Shown: piece by piece, positions 55,458-63,558 of the stretch
Numbering within the stretch: position 1 is the stretch's first letter
Layout of the letters: every line of letters starts with the position of its first letter
Origin: Methyloligella sp.
Lineage (GTDB): Bacteria; Pseudomonadota; Alphaproteobacteria; Rhizobiales; HXMU1428-3
Reading direction: 5' to 3'
Assembly: GCA_021604645.1 (NCBI GenBank)
Contig: BQJJ01000009.1
Coordinates: forward strand, 122,037-186,036
DNA length: 64,000 nt
The notes under the pieces: model-generated
What the model was told of the DNA's origin: nothing
The model's database searches: none
The model's input: only the letters and a program-made list of their open reading frames with translations
Program-made: the position numbers and the translations under genes

Positions 55458-55979
55458 ATGACAATTATAATGGTCGATGTTGAAAGCGACGGCCCGATAC
55501 CTGGAGATTATTCTATGATCTCTTTTGGCGCCGTGATCGTAGAACAAGGTCTCGAAAAAACATTTTATGGTCAACTTAAACCAATAAGTGAAAAATGGAT
55601 ACCCGAAGCACTTGCCGTCTCTGGCTTTAACCGAGAGGAAACTCTAGAGTTTGATGATCCAAAAGTAGTGATGGAAAAATTCAGTAAATGGCTAAATGAA
55701 AACTGTAAAACACGCCCACTATTTTTTAGTGATAATAACGGCTTTGATTGGCAATTCATCAATTGGTATTTCATCCATTTTTTAGATAACAACCCATTTG
55801 GGTTTAGCTCTACCAATCTTGGGTCGTTATATAAAGGGCTGGTAAAAGATACATTCAAAAATTTTAAGCATCTGCGAAAGACAAAGCACACTCACAACCC
55901 TGTTGATGATGCAATGGGAAATGCTGAAGCATTGTTACATATGAAAAATGAAATGGGTTTAAAAATTAGTTTGAAATAA
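55458..55979 (+). CDS. DEDDh 3'-5' exonuclease (RNase T-like)
   Basis: 173 residues. ExoI Asp7 and Glu9 (MVDVESDGP), ExoII Asp in FFSDNNGFDWQF (about 90-100), ExoIII His and Asp in HTHNPVDDAMGNAEAL (about 143-158). Expected to trim RNA or DNA 3' ends. It starts 29 bases after the NTase gene and is the last gene of the island, so a role in trimming damaged tRNA ends before repair is plausible. Confidence 0.87.
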   Translation: MTIIMVDVESDGPIPGDYSMISFGAVIVEQGLEKTFYGQLKPISEKWIPEALAVSGFNREETLEFDDPKVVMEKFSKWLNENCKTRPLFFSDNNGFDWQFINWYFIHFLDNNPFGFSSTNLGSLYKGLVKDTFKNFKHLRKTKHTHNPVDDAMGNAEALLHMKNEMGLKISLK

Positions 55980-56003
55980 TTTAGTCACTAAAGACCGTTA
56001 AGG

Positions 56004-56034
56004 AGTGGTGCCAGACTTTTATAGTGGCACCACT
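56004..56034. terminator. Hairpin between converging exonuclease and DUF4173 genes
   Basis: A perfect 10-bp stem, AGTGGTGCCA with TGGCACCACT, followed by a weak AT-rich tail. Confidence 0.6.
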
Positions 56035-56101
56035 AATTAATTTAGCAAGATCTACTGACTTTTGATAACAACAATATCTCCATGGCAACTTAATATAAGC
56101 C

Positions 56102-57652
56102 TTATTCAGTTTTGTTTTGCAGCACTGTCAAATGATTTAATAATCGATATCGCCTGAAACTCCACACATTCCAATTGGTTTCCGAATTTAAGAGCACACT
56201 TGGTGAGCGGATAATATGATTTTTTAAACGTCTATTTCTAACGTTAAAACTATGATTATAAGATAAGTCAGGGGATATGCGGGATGCATAAATTGGAGCA
56301 ATTCTAATGAGTGCAGGTAAGGCGTTTTCTTCCAGAGACATCAGATAGTCTACATCAATACGATTCCCAGCGTTTTTAATAGCGTAGTCCACATTATAGT
56401 CAGAAATGATATACGGTAAGTTTAAAAAACTGGTCAGGTAAAGCACGATAAATAATGAAAACATATTGGTTTTGATGAGCCAAAGATTCGTACGTTTAAA
56501 CACTATTCGAAATAAAATAAGCCCAAGCCCAATTAACACAAGTAACATCCATATGAGAACTGAAACTCGTAAATACGTTAAAGCATATGCCTCAACATAA
56601 AGGTTCATTCTCATGAGTGTTGAAAGAACTAAAATTATATTTTGAAATGTCCAGAATAAAATTAAAAATCTTGTAAATTTGGTTAGGTCATTCTCTCTAT
56701 TTTTATTCATTACAAAGAGAATGAAAATTGCCGCTAGAAAAACTGTGAAAATTAGAGTGTATGCACCTTTATGTACGTAATCAGCGTAAGTCATGCCGGC
56801 AGGTAGTTGACTATTTCCCCATAAGTAGAAAAAGTCCAGATAAGTCTGGATAGCAAAAATAACATTGAATGCTAAAAGTGAAAGTGTAACAGCCGGTGGG
56901 GGCAAATACTCTTGTAGAAAGCTTTGTTCCTCAATTTCTGAATGTTTTTTTTGAATGTTAGGTGAAGTATTTTTTCTAAACACTGATTTTTTGGAGTATC
57001 GAAGTAAAGGCCAGATTGCAAGAGCAAGGAGCAACCAAAAAAATATCCGGTATAAGCCATTAAAGAGTGCAGTGCTGTTAAACTTTAAATCAAAAAACCA
57101 TTGAGAGATTAAAGGGTTTGCAATGGCAAACAACATTATAAAGCCGGCTGAAAATAAAATGGGAAGTATTAGAGACGTTAAAAAATCTTCTAGTTGGTTT
57201 TCTTTACAGGTTGTTTTTACAATCCTGTATTTTATTGTTTTCATATCCTTAAAAAATTGGAGGGGAGCGTAATCTAAAAAACATACAAAAGTTTTTAACC
57301 ACTCCTCAAAAGAGCTTTGAATTTTATTGTTGAGTATAATCACAAATATGAAGAGTCCAGTTAGCCCAATAAATAAGGTCAGTAAATTATATGTCTCGAT
57401 ACCAGGGAGAATGGCTGCAATTGGTATTAAAAATAACAGCTTGTTATTTTCTAAGTTGCGGTTTGATACGGTTGTGACTGTGGCACAGCAAGCGGTTAAT
57501 AAAACAAATATGGGTACTGATAGCCCTAGTGATTTGTTGAAAAAGAATAGGTCAGCTATGAAAATAAGAAATGTAAGAATACAAACTTGAAGAAAGAACT
57601 TATCTTTTTTAAACAGACGATTGAATGTTGAATTGGTTGAAAATGCAATCAT
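56102..57652 (-). CDS. DUF4173-family integral membrane protein
   Basis: 516 residues with roughly 11-12 transmembrane helices and a soluble C-terminal tail. The segments LPAGMTYADYVHKGAYTLI and YALTYLRVSVLIWMLLVLIG are typical of DUF4173. Function is unknown. It is the last gene of the operon starting near 62.0 kb, 43 bases after the kinase gene. Whether it serves the prenyl pathway is not clear. Confidence 0.82.
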   Translation of the reverse strand: MIAFSTNSTFNRLFKKDKFFLQVCILTFLIFIADLFFFNKSLGLSVPIFVLLTACCATVTTVSNRNLENNKLLFLIPIAAILPGIETYNLLTLFIGLTGLFIFVIILNNKIQSSFEEWLKTFVCFLDYAPLQFFKDMKTIKYRIVKTTCKENQLEDFLTSLILPILFSAGFIMLFAIANPLISQWFFDLKFNSTALFNGLYRIFFWLLLALAIWPLLRYSKKSVFRKNTSPNIQKKHSEIEEQSFLQEYLPPPAVTLSLLAFNVIFAIQTYLDFFYLWGNSQLPAGMTYADYVHKGAYTLIFTVFLAAIFILFVMNKNRENDLTKFTRFLILFWTFQNIILVLSTLMRMNLYVEAYALTYLRVSVLIWMLLVLIGLGLILFRIVFKRTNLWLIKTNMFSLFIVLYLTSFLNLPYIISDYNVDYAIKNAGNRIDVDYLMSLEENALPALIRIAPIYASRISPDLSYNHSFNVRNRRLKNHIIRSPSVLLNSETNWNVWSFRRYRLLNHLTVLQNKTE

Positions 57653-57695
57653 AACTAATAACTTTCTATGACGTAGTAAGGGCTGTTAATCCGGT

Positions 57696-58259
57696 TTATT
57701 GAAAGGCTTTGCAAATAAATAAAACGTTGTTTGCAATGGCAGAAAAACTTGTTTCCAAATAAGGGGCTAATGTCAGAAAGCCTAAGAGAACAGCCGTGAT
57801 TGAGCTAATAAGAACAGCTCCGGCAGCAATGTCTTTGCTGGCTTTAATGCTCGGGTTCAAACGAGGTGAGATGACATCGCATAAATATTCAAGCGCTGTG
57901 TTAATGGCTTCTGTTATCCATACGATTGAGATAGAAAATATAATCCACCTCCAATCGGCAATGCTAATTTGTAGTGCAAGGGAAACAACGAAAACTGAAA
58001 CCGTTGCTGACAAGTGAATCCAACAATTATGCTCAGTCCGCAGCATTAAGTTCAAACCATTGGCGGCAAATGAAAAACTTTTTAAGCGTGAGCGTATTGA
58101 AAATTGTTTTTCATCTAAGCGGCTTAATGAGACCAGTTCAGGATGGAACAATCGCCATCCGAGTGGATCTGACTTTGTTTGTAAGTCGGTATAATTCTTT
58201 TCTTTAAATACCCATAGGAATGAACCGATCAAGAGAGATAAAAGAGCGCAACATACCAT
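57696..58259 (-). CDS. DgkA-type lipid/prenol kinase with extra N-terminal membrane segment
   Basis: 187 residues. From about residue 58 the DgkA/undecaprenol-kinase fold is clear: RLKSFSFAANGLNLMLRTEHN, the catalytic TEAINTALEYLCD, and KASKDIAAGAVL. Three core helices. The first 57 residues, with one more hydrophobic segment, are not part of usual DgkA. The enzyme phosphorylates a membrane alcohol: diacylglycerol, undecaprenol or another polyprenol. It starts 3 bases after the LDI-domain gene, so a prenol substrate is attractive. Confidence 0.85.
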   Translation of the reverse strand: MVCCALLSLLIGSFLWVFKEKNYTDLQTKSDPLGWRLFHPELVSLSRLDEKQFSIRSRLKSFSFAANGLNLMLRTEHNCWIHLSATVSVFVVSLALQISIADWRWIIFSISIVWITEAINTALEYLCDVISPRLNPSIKASKDIAAGAVLISSITAVLLGFLTLAPYLETSFSAIANNVLFICKAFQ

Positions 58260-58262
58260 TTT

Positions 58263-60224
58263 CTAATACTCATTTTCTTGGATGAAATTAATTTCAGTGC
58301 GATGGTGAATAGGGAGGTTTAGGGTTATATCTCCCTTGTGGTCAGAGCGAACAACTTGGCTTGTTTTAGTCAAAACCTTATAGTTACTATTAGGGGCAAG
58401 GTTGCCAATTTTAAGGGGGAAAATGCCAGGCGTTTCACCAGGATATAACACCATTGAAAGAGTATTATTTTCATAGATAGCTTTAGCTACCAAAATTTGC
58501 GGGTACTGTATCTCTTTGATAAAAGGTTTTTTTTTATCTTGAGTTTTATGAATAGCAAGTTTTCTGAATGCATCTTTTTTTCCACACCTTGCCATGAGTT
58601 CTAATGAGTGAGCCCACAGTGAGGAATGCTCGCGGTGGCATACATTATGGATTGTTTGCTTTGGGCATTCATCATCAAGAAGTTCCATTAACTCATTAGC
58701 TAAGCCGGTGTCACCAAATTCGACTGCAGCCGCAGCCGTAGCTGTATAACTTGAAGCTCTGGTGAATTTATAATTACCAACATCTATAGGCCAACACATT
58801 TGTCTTAGGTCTTGATTTCTCAATTTATAACGAAATATTTCCCACTGCCGTTCGGCAATATCTGGAAAAATCATATTTAAAAATAGACATGGAAATGATT
58901 GCATAATCGCACCACCAATTTGAGGGGCAGCAAACCCGGTATAGCTGGAACGAAAAGGTACAATCTCGCCATCTGGTCGGATAAATTCCGTTTCTAAGTG
59001 ATGTTTAAAGAGTGTTTTAATTTCGTTCCAATGAGACGAGCCTTGAGTTGTATCGTATGTACGCAGAGCTGAGGCCGTTATGAAGTTGCATAAGGGATAA
59101 ATCCAGTTTGGTTCACAGGCAAGTAGACCGTATTTTGCTGTTATGTACTGAGTTTTTAGTAACTCAATAATTTCATGTAGGGAGTAAGGATAAGCTTTTC
59201 CGGATTTATTTAAGCAAGTAAAATCACCATTTTTTGTAAAGCTATTGCTTTTATTTATAGCCTCAAAATAACAAATTTGCGCCGCGACAAAGCCTGTGTA
59301 CATAATGTTTTCATGAGGTATTGGGTCAGAGCCTAATTTAAAATTCCCCCAAAGGTTTTCATATTTCCAATAACTCCAAATTTTATAATCTTGTTGTTTC
59401 AAGATTAAGTTTTTTTGTGCGGTAGTCAGGTATCCTTTGAAAGCTGGAGTGTGCACAGATTGAGCCAACGAAAGAGCGTATGACATGAAGTTTAATTGAT
59501 ATCGAATTGCACCACTTTGAAATTGATCATTCGATTCAAAACCATTGAATTGATCAAGTGGTTGCAGTGCGCGGTCCAGAAGTAGGCGCATGATTTGCAA
59601 GTCTTCAAGACCTAGTTCGTCTTTGAATATTTTAGGTTTTTCGTTAACATGGTTTTTATATAGCTTTAACGAATTCGAAATTTGATTATCTGTTCTATGG
59701 TTTAACAGTTTCCCTTTTTTAAGGTGTTTAGAGTGACGCACAATTAAAATTGCAAATAGGAATAATACCAAGGACAAACAAAATAGTGGGGCATAAGTTT
59801 CTGCTGATTGCCAAGAATGGGCTGGGTCAGAGGTTGGATTTGAGTAGCTGTGTATACCGGCCATGATGGCGGCGCCAATCCATATTAGAAAAGGTAAAAC
59901 TACATTGCCAGTTGCGAGCCAGAATATGACAGCTAGTGTAAAAACAAAGACTGTTAAAATGCTTGCTGCTACATAAATGAGCTGATCTGGATTTCCATTT
60001 CCTGCCCAGTTTAAAAAACCAGATCCAGGAAAATAAAACCCTAAAGACAAAGTTTTAATGACCTGGTTATCTGTAAGCTGTATCAATCCAGTAGCCAGAA
60101 AAATTAAGATTAAATACAAAGATACTGAGAATAGTTGTTGCTTTCGAGAAACTGAATAATAGTGGTTCTCGATTGGTAAAAGGTCAGGCCTTAGCACTGG
60201 TTCAGAATTTATATCTACAGTCAT
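58263..60224 (-). CDS. Membrane protein with linalool dehydratase/isomerase domain
   Basis: 653 residues: about four transmembrane helices (30-180), then an (alpha/alpha)6-barrel domain. The core reads LWGNFKLGSDPIPHENIMYTG and ACEPNWIYPLCNF, aligning with the linalool dehydratase/isomerase (LDI) sequences GDW..DGFGTDPIEKENIMYKG and CEPDNYFVQC. Both active-site cysteines are kept (about 370 and 379); the His after NIMYKG is Phe. It probably hydrates, dehydrates or isomerises a prenyl alcohol or lipid at the membrane. It overlaps the prenyltransferase stop by 4 bases. Confidence 0.85.
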   Translation of the reverse strand: MTVDINSEPVLRPDLLPIENHYYSVSRKQQLFSVSLYLILIFLATGLIQLTDNQVIKTLSLGFYFPGSGFLNWAGNGNPDQLIYVAASILTVFVFTLAVIFWLATGNVVLPFLIWIGAAIMAGIHSYSNPTSDPAHSWQSAETYAPLFCLSLVLFLFAILIVRHSKHLKKGKLLNHRTDNQISNSLKLYKNHVNEKPKIFKDELGLEDLQIMRLLLDRALQPLDQFNGFESNDQFQSGAIRYQLNFMSYALSLAQSVHTPAFKGYLTTAQKNLILKQQDYKIWSYWKYENLWGNFKLGSDPIPHENIMYTGFVAAQICYFEAINKSNSFTKNGDFTCLNKSGKAYPYSLHEIIELLKTQYITAKYGLLACEPNWIYPLCNFITASALRTYDTTQGSSHWNEIKTLFKHHLETEFIRPDGEIVPFRSSYTGFAAPQIGGAIMQSFPCLFLNMIFPDIAERQWEIFRYKLRNQDLRQMCWPIDVGNYKFTRASSYTATAAAAVEFGDTGLANELMELLDDECPKQTIHNVCHREHSSLWAHSLELMARCGKKDAFRKLAIHKTQDKKKPFIKEIQYPQILVAKAIYENNTLSMVLYPGETPGIFPLKIGNLAPNSNYKVLTKTSQVVRSDHKGDITLNLPIHHRTEINFIQENEY

Positions 60225-60985
60225 TTTGTTCTCATTGTTTTGTAAGTGTTCTTTTGTCCATGCATTTCAGTCAATTTTAGGTTGGGTGAATTTTCGGGCT
60301 CCAATGAACCAAAACGTCTGTTTCTTGATCTAAAATCATCAACAGCAATTTTTAGGTTTTCTTTAGAAAAATCAGGCCAATCAGTATCCGTAAAATGAAG
60401 TTCAGAGTAAGCACACTCCCAAAGTAAAAAATCGGACAATCTCTTTTCACCGCTTGTTCTTATGAGAAGGTCAACATCGCATCCACGGTCTAAGCCACTT
60501 AAAGCTCTTGAAAATGAAGAGTGGTTTTCTTTTAAAGCTGGAGAGTTTTTTTGAGCAATTTGTAAAATCTCATATCGAGCGGAATAATCCAGAGCGATCC
60601 TCAATGTAAGTTGAGTTTCGTTTTTAGTCTGCGTCTCGATATCTTCAATTAACTCTACAACATCCTCTGGAAGACGGTCCCGTCTTCCTATTGCCATAAA
60701 ACGAATTTTATTTTTGAGAAAAATGTCTAACTCAGAGGTTAAATAAAGCCTTAATAAGTCCATCAAGTGTGAAGTTTCAGACTTCGGACGTTTCCAATTA
60801 TCAGATGAAAAAGCATAAATAGTGAGCGTTGATATGTGAAATTCAGGGCAGGCCTGAATAATGGTACGAAGTGAATTTACCCCTGCACAATGACCTTTGA
60901 AGCGAGGTAAATTTCTTTTTTTGGCCCATCTACCATTACCATCCATAATGATGGCAAGATGTAATTTTTGCAAATTACTTTGCAT
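60221..60985 (-). CDS. cis-Prenyltransferase (UppS family)
   Basis: 254 residues. Condenses isopentenyl diphosphate in Z configuration. Signatures are AIIMDGNGRWAKKRNLPRFKG, GVNSLRTII, LTIYAFSSDNWKRP and DLLIRTSGEKRLSDFLLWE, the last followed by the Glu typical of the family. The chain length of the product is not evident. Because it is packed with an LDI-domain protein and a kinase, it may be a second, dedicated enzyme and not the housekeeping UppS. A palindromic operator covers its start codon. Confidence 0.9.
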   Translation of the reverse strand: MQSNLQKLHLAIIMDGNGRWAKKRNLPRFKGHCAGVNSLRTIIQACPEFHISTLTIYAFSSDNWKRPKSETSHLMDLLRLYLTSELDIFLKNKIRFMAIGRRDRLPEDVVELIEDIETQTKNETQLTLRIALDYSARYEILQIAQKNSPALKENHSSFSRALSGLDRGCDVDLLIRTSGEKRLSDFLLWECAYSELHFTDTDWPDFSKENLKIAVDDFRSRNRRFGSLEPENSPNLKLTEMHGQKNTYKTMRTK

Positions 60986-60993
60986 TGCAAAGT
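60977..60993. promoter_or_regulatory. Operator candidate over the prenyltransferase start
   Basis: ACTTTGCA-T-TGCAAAGT, a perfect 8+8 palindrome centred on the start codon. With its flanks it matches the site at 62013 at 24 of 25 positions. Confidence 0.75.
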
Positions 60994-61014
60994 TTCCTTT
61001 TAAAAAAAGAGACC

Positions 61015-61389
61015 TTATGCAGGTCTCGGCTTTAGATTTTTATTAGATGAGTTTTCCTCATCAGTTTCTTGAGCTGCATCGTGTAGCACTTTCTCTAAAA
61101 CAGATAAGTAATCCAAAAAACGCTGCCTCCCATGTTTTGTTAAAAAAACGGTGGTGTGAGGTCTATTAGCCAAGTAACCTTTTTCAATTTTAATCAATTT
61201 AGCTTCTTCTAAAACTTTCAAATGCCGACTGAGGTTGCCATCCGTGAGACCACAAAGTTGTTTTAAATCTCCAAATGTGAGCCCTTTAGGATGTGCGGCT
61301 AAAGAGGTGAGCATTCCGAGGCGAGCTTTTTCATGCATCACACGGTCTAAACCATCATAAGCAAAAATGGCTTCTGTTGTTTCATTCAT
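61015..61389 (-). CDS. Winged-helix transcriptional regulator (HTH_34/ArsR-like)
   Basis: 124 residues. Winged helix with LGMLTSLAAHPKGLTFGDLK, LCGLTDGNLSRHLKVLEEAK and wing YLANRPHTTVFLT. Overlaps the preceding membrane gene by 8 bases and precedes the prenyltransferase by 29. It most likely represses its own operon through the twin palindromes at 60977 and 62013. No cysteine metal site is seen, so the signal is not metal of the classic ArsR kind. Confidence 0.88.
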   Translation of the reverse strand: MNETTEAIFAYDGLDRVMHEKARLGMLTSLAAHPKGLTFGDLKQLCGLTDGNLSRHLKVLEEAKLIKIEKGYLANRPHTTVFLTKHGRQRFLDYLSVLEKVLHDAAQETDEENSSNKNLKPRPA

Positions 61390-61996
61390 CTATTTGTTCC
61401 TCTGAAGCAATATATAGTAGGAAGCCCATAAGCAATTGACCAATAAAGAAGGGGACGCCCATCATCCAAGGAGTTATACTTTCATGAATGCAGCCTATTA
61501 ACAAAACGGTTATACCAGATAGAAAATACCAGGCGCCAACAATAGAGATTGTCTTAGGTAAAGATCGAACAGCAGCAAAAATTCCAAGGGCTAAGCAAAC
61601 TTGCCAAATGCCAGGGAGTACCCATATGTTCTCAGCACTATATTTCATTAATACTGCTCCAATGGCAGCCCCGGCAAAACCAGCAGGTAAAAATTGCTCA
61701 ACCGCATTAGCCAGCATAGCATCAGCCAATCCTTTATGATGACGACGAGACCGAGCAATCATTTCAACACCAATAATTACAACTGAAAAAGTAGCCGTAA
61801 AAATCCAAACAATTAAAAGTTCCATATTTGTAGAAGCAAATATTTCGGGAATAAATATTTGTAGCATCATAGTTGCCCCAGCCAACAAGCCAGTTGCAGT
61901 GATGATGGTTGGGCCAAACCCTTGAAATTCAGTGCCTGCTGCCATCTGCCCACGAATATTAGCTATATCGATAAGGGCTTTATCAATGTCTCTCAT
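61382..61996 (-). CDS. Membrane protein paired with winged-helix regulator
   Basis: About 205 residues from ATG 61996 (an ATG at 62002 and TTG at 62026 are alternatives). The N-terminus MRDIDKALIDIANIRGQMAAGTEFQGFGP is cytoplasmic; then five or six transmembrane helices. I do not know its function. Translational coupling to the regulator suggests that it senses or transports something relevant to it. Confidence 0.78.
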   Translation of the reverse strand: MRDIDKALIDIANIRGQMAAGTEFQGFGPTIITATGLLAGATMMLQIFIPEIFASTNMELLIVWIFTATFSVVIIGVEMIARSRRHHKGLADAMLANAVEQFLPAGFAGAAIGAVLMKYSAENIWVLPGIWQVCLALGIFAAVRSLPKTISIVGAWYFLSGITVLLIGCIHESITPWMMGVPFFIGQLLMGFLLYIASEEQIDE

Positions 61997-62012
61997 TACC
62001 ATCTCGCAAATT

Positions 62013-62029
62013 ACTTTGTATTGCAAAGT
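62013..62029. promoter_or_regulatory. Operator candidate upstream of the prenyl operon
   Basis: ACTTTGTATTGCAAAGT, same palindrome as at 60977 with one change, lying 17 bases before the first start codon of the operon. Confidence 0.75.
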
Positions 62030-62880
62030 TGCATCTTTTTATTTAAAGATCAAGAGAGAATTTTAAAAATAAAATATTTTGGTAAATAATAAGGTATGAT
62101 TTAGGTCGGTGGAACCAACCAACTCTACAATTCTCGAGCAATCTTCTGAGAAAGAATATGAGTGAAATTTTCTTTATCCGATCTTGTGCTGCGATATAAA
62201 AAGGCCACTTAATTATACTTGGTTTATGTATCAAGCTCGTAATTGATAAATAAAAAAACGGGCCGAGATGGTCGAGCCTCTTCAATAATTTGAGAAGTTT
62301 TCTTTGCTGTATTGCTGACATACTGATCCAATATATCTGCCGCTTTCACATCAAAAGTAATATCACTGGTAAGTAGTATTCGCTTGTTAGATGTATGCTC
62401 TGTCAATGGAGCAATATTCGTCGCGACAGAGTTTTCATTCTTAGGTCTCCGTAACTCAGAAATTTCAGAAGCATCAGTATTATCAAACCGGTCAGCCGCT
62501 TTATTCGGTGTGTATCGCTTTAATAATTGTTGGGTTAAGCTTGCCAGGGCTATCAATAATGAGGTGACGATTAGGAGAATTTTCTAACAAGATGTGAATA
62601 GCGCGAAAACATCCATCTGAATTCTGAAGCACAGTACATCCAATTCAAATATAGAAAAAATACTTAATCTAGGGAAAGTACAATGAAAAGATTATAAATA
62701 TCGAATAGTTCTAATTTTTTGTATGACTATTAAAGAGAAAAAATAAATAATCTGAAGTAATTATGGTAAAATTGTATCAGTATCAACGTGGAATGCGCTT
62801 TTTTTATACAAACAACTTGCTTGTTAACTATTTTTTAAATATGTAGAAAAGAAGTTAATTTAAGTATAGGTGTTTTATAT
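62027..62880. other. Long AT-rich gap between the prenyl operon and the IalB-like gene
   Basis: About 850 bases. It contains only the doubtful minus-strand frame 62224-62556. The last 250 bases are very AT-rich and probably hold the IalB-like gene promoter. No RNA gene or repeat is seen. Confidence 0.5.
62224..62556 (-). CDS. Doubtful 110-codon gene without a normal start
   Basis: Starts at TTG; the frame extends seven or eight hydrophobic codons further upstream (ILLIVTSLL) to an in-frame TAG, as if a signal-peptide start were lost. The product has a short hydrophobic start and a polar remainder ending PVFLFINYELDT. Composition looks protein-like, but there is no ribosome site and no recognised family. 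Could be a pseudogene. Confidence 0.3.
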   Translation of the reverse strand: MIALASLTQQLLKRYTPNKAADRFDNTDASEISELRRPKNENSVATNIAPLTEHTSNKRILLTSDITFDVKAADILDQYVSNTAKKTSQIIEEARPSRPVFLFINYELDT

Positions 62881-63552
62881 ATGGCGTTATCATGTAATTT
62901 TTATTCAATTAAGCACCATTTTAGTGTAGTTAATAGTAAAATTTTGTTGTTTTTGTTCGCTTTGATGTATGTATTAGTTAATTCGAATGTAGCTATTGCT
63001 GAGGAAAAAAACAAAAACAAAGCTGAAATTGCTAAAAACAATCAAAAGAACAAGTCCAAAACCAAGAAATACAATGATTGGTATTACCGTTGTATAGAAC
63101 AGAAGACAGATAAGAAGTCACCTGCGCGGCAGTGTGAAGTCTTGCAAGTAGCTCAAGTAAAAAGCCCTTCCAAAAACCAAAACTCTAAAGATGCAGCACA
63201 AAATGTGAGTGTTTTGACGCTGGCGTTTTCAAAAGGTCTACCAGATAAGAAAAGTAAAAAACGTTCTATTTTACTGACTGTTCTCACGCCTTTAAATATT
63301 CACCTGCCATCAGGTTTTGATCTTACTGTCGATAAGAACAAGCCGATTAAAAATGTTTATCGTAATTGCAACCAGGCGGGCTGCTGGGTCAATGCTCAAT
63401 TGAGTAATCTGGATATGAAGCGTTTGAAACAAGGCAAGTTTGGGCTTGGTCAAATGCGATTGCTTAATGGTCAGAATGTGCGAATTAAATTTTCTCTAAA
63501 AGGTTTAGGGCGTGCTTTGGCCGCCCTTGAAAAAGAAGAAAAGATCAATTGA
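62881..63552 (+). CDS. Invasion-associated locus B (IalB)-family exported protein
   Basis: 223 residues. Signal peptide within the first 40 residues (hydrophobic LLFLFALMYVLVNSNVAIAE). A Lys/Asn-rich linker, then the IalB domain: DWYYRC, RQCEVLQVAQ, LPSGFDLTVDK, YRNCNQAGCWVNAQLS with the two conserved disulphide pairs. Members are periplasmic or surface proteins common in Hyphomicrobiales, many in non-pathogens; the role is unclear. Confidence 0.88.
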   Translation: MALSCNFYSIKHHFSVVNSKILLFLFALMYVLVNSNVAIAEEKNKNKAEIAKNNQKNKSKTKKYNDWYYRCIEQKTDKKSPARQCEVLQVAQVKSPSKNQNSKDAAQNVSVLTLAFSKGLPDKKSKKRSILLTVLTPLNIHLPSGFDLTVDKNKPIKNVYRNCNQAGCWVNAQLSNLDMKRLKQGKFGLGQMRLLNGQNVRIKFSLKGLGRALAALEKEEKIN

Positions 63553-63558
63553 GTTACA

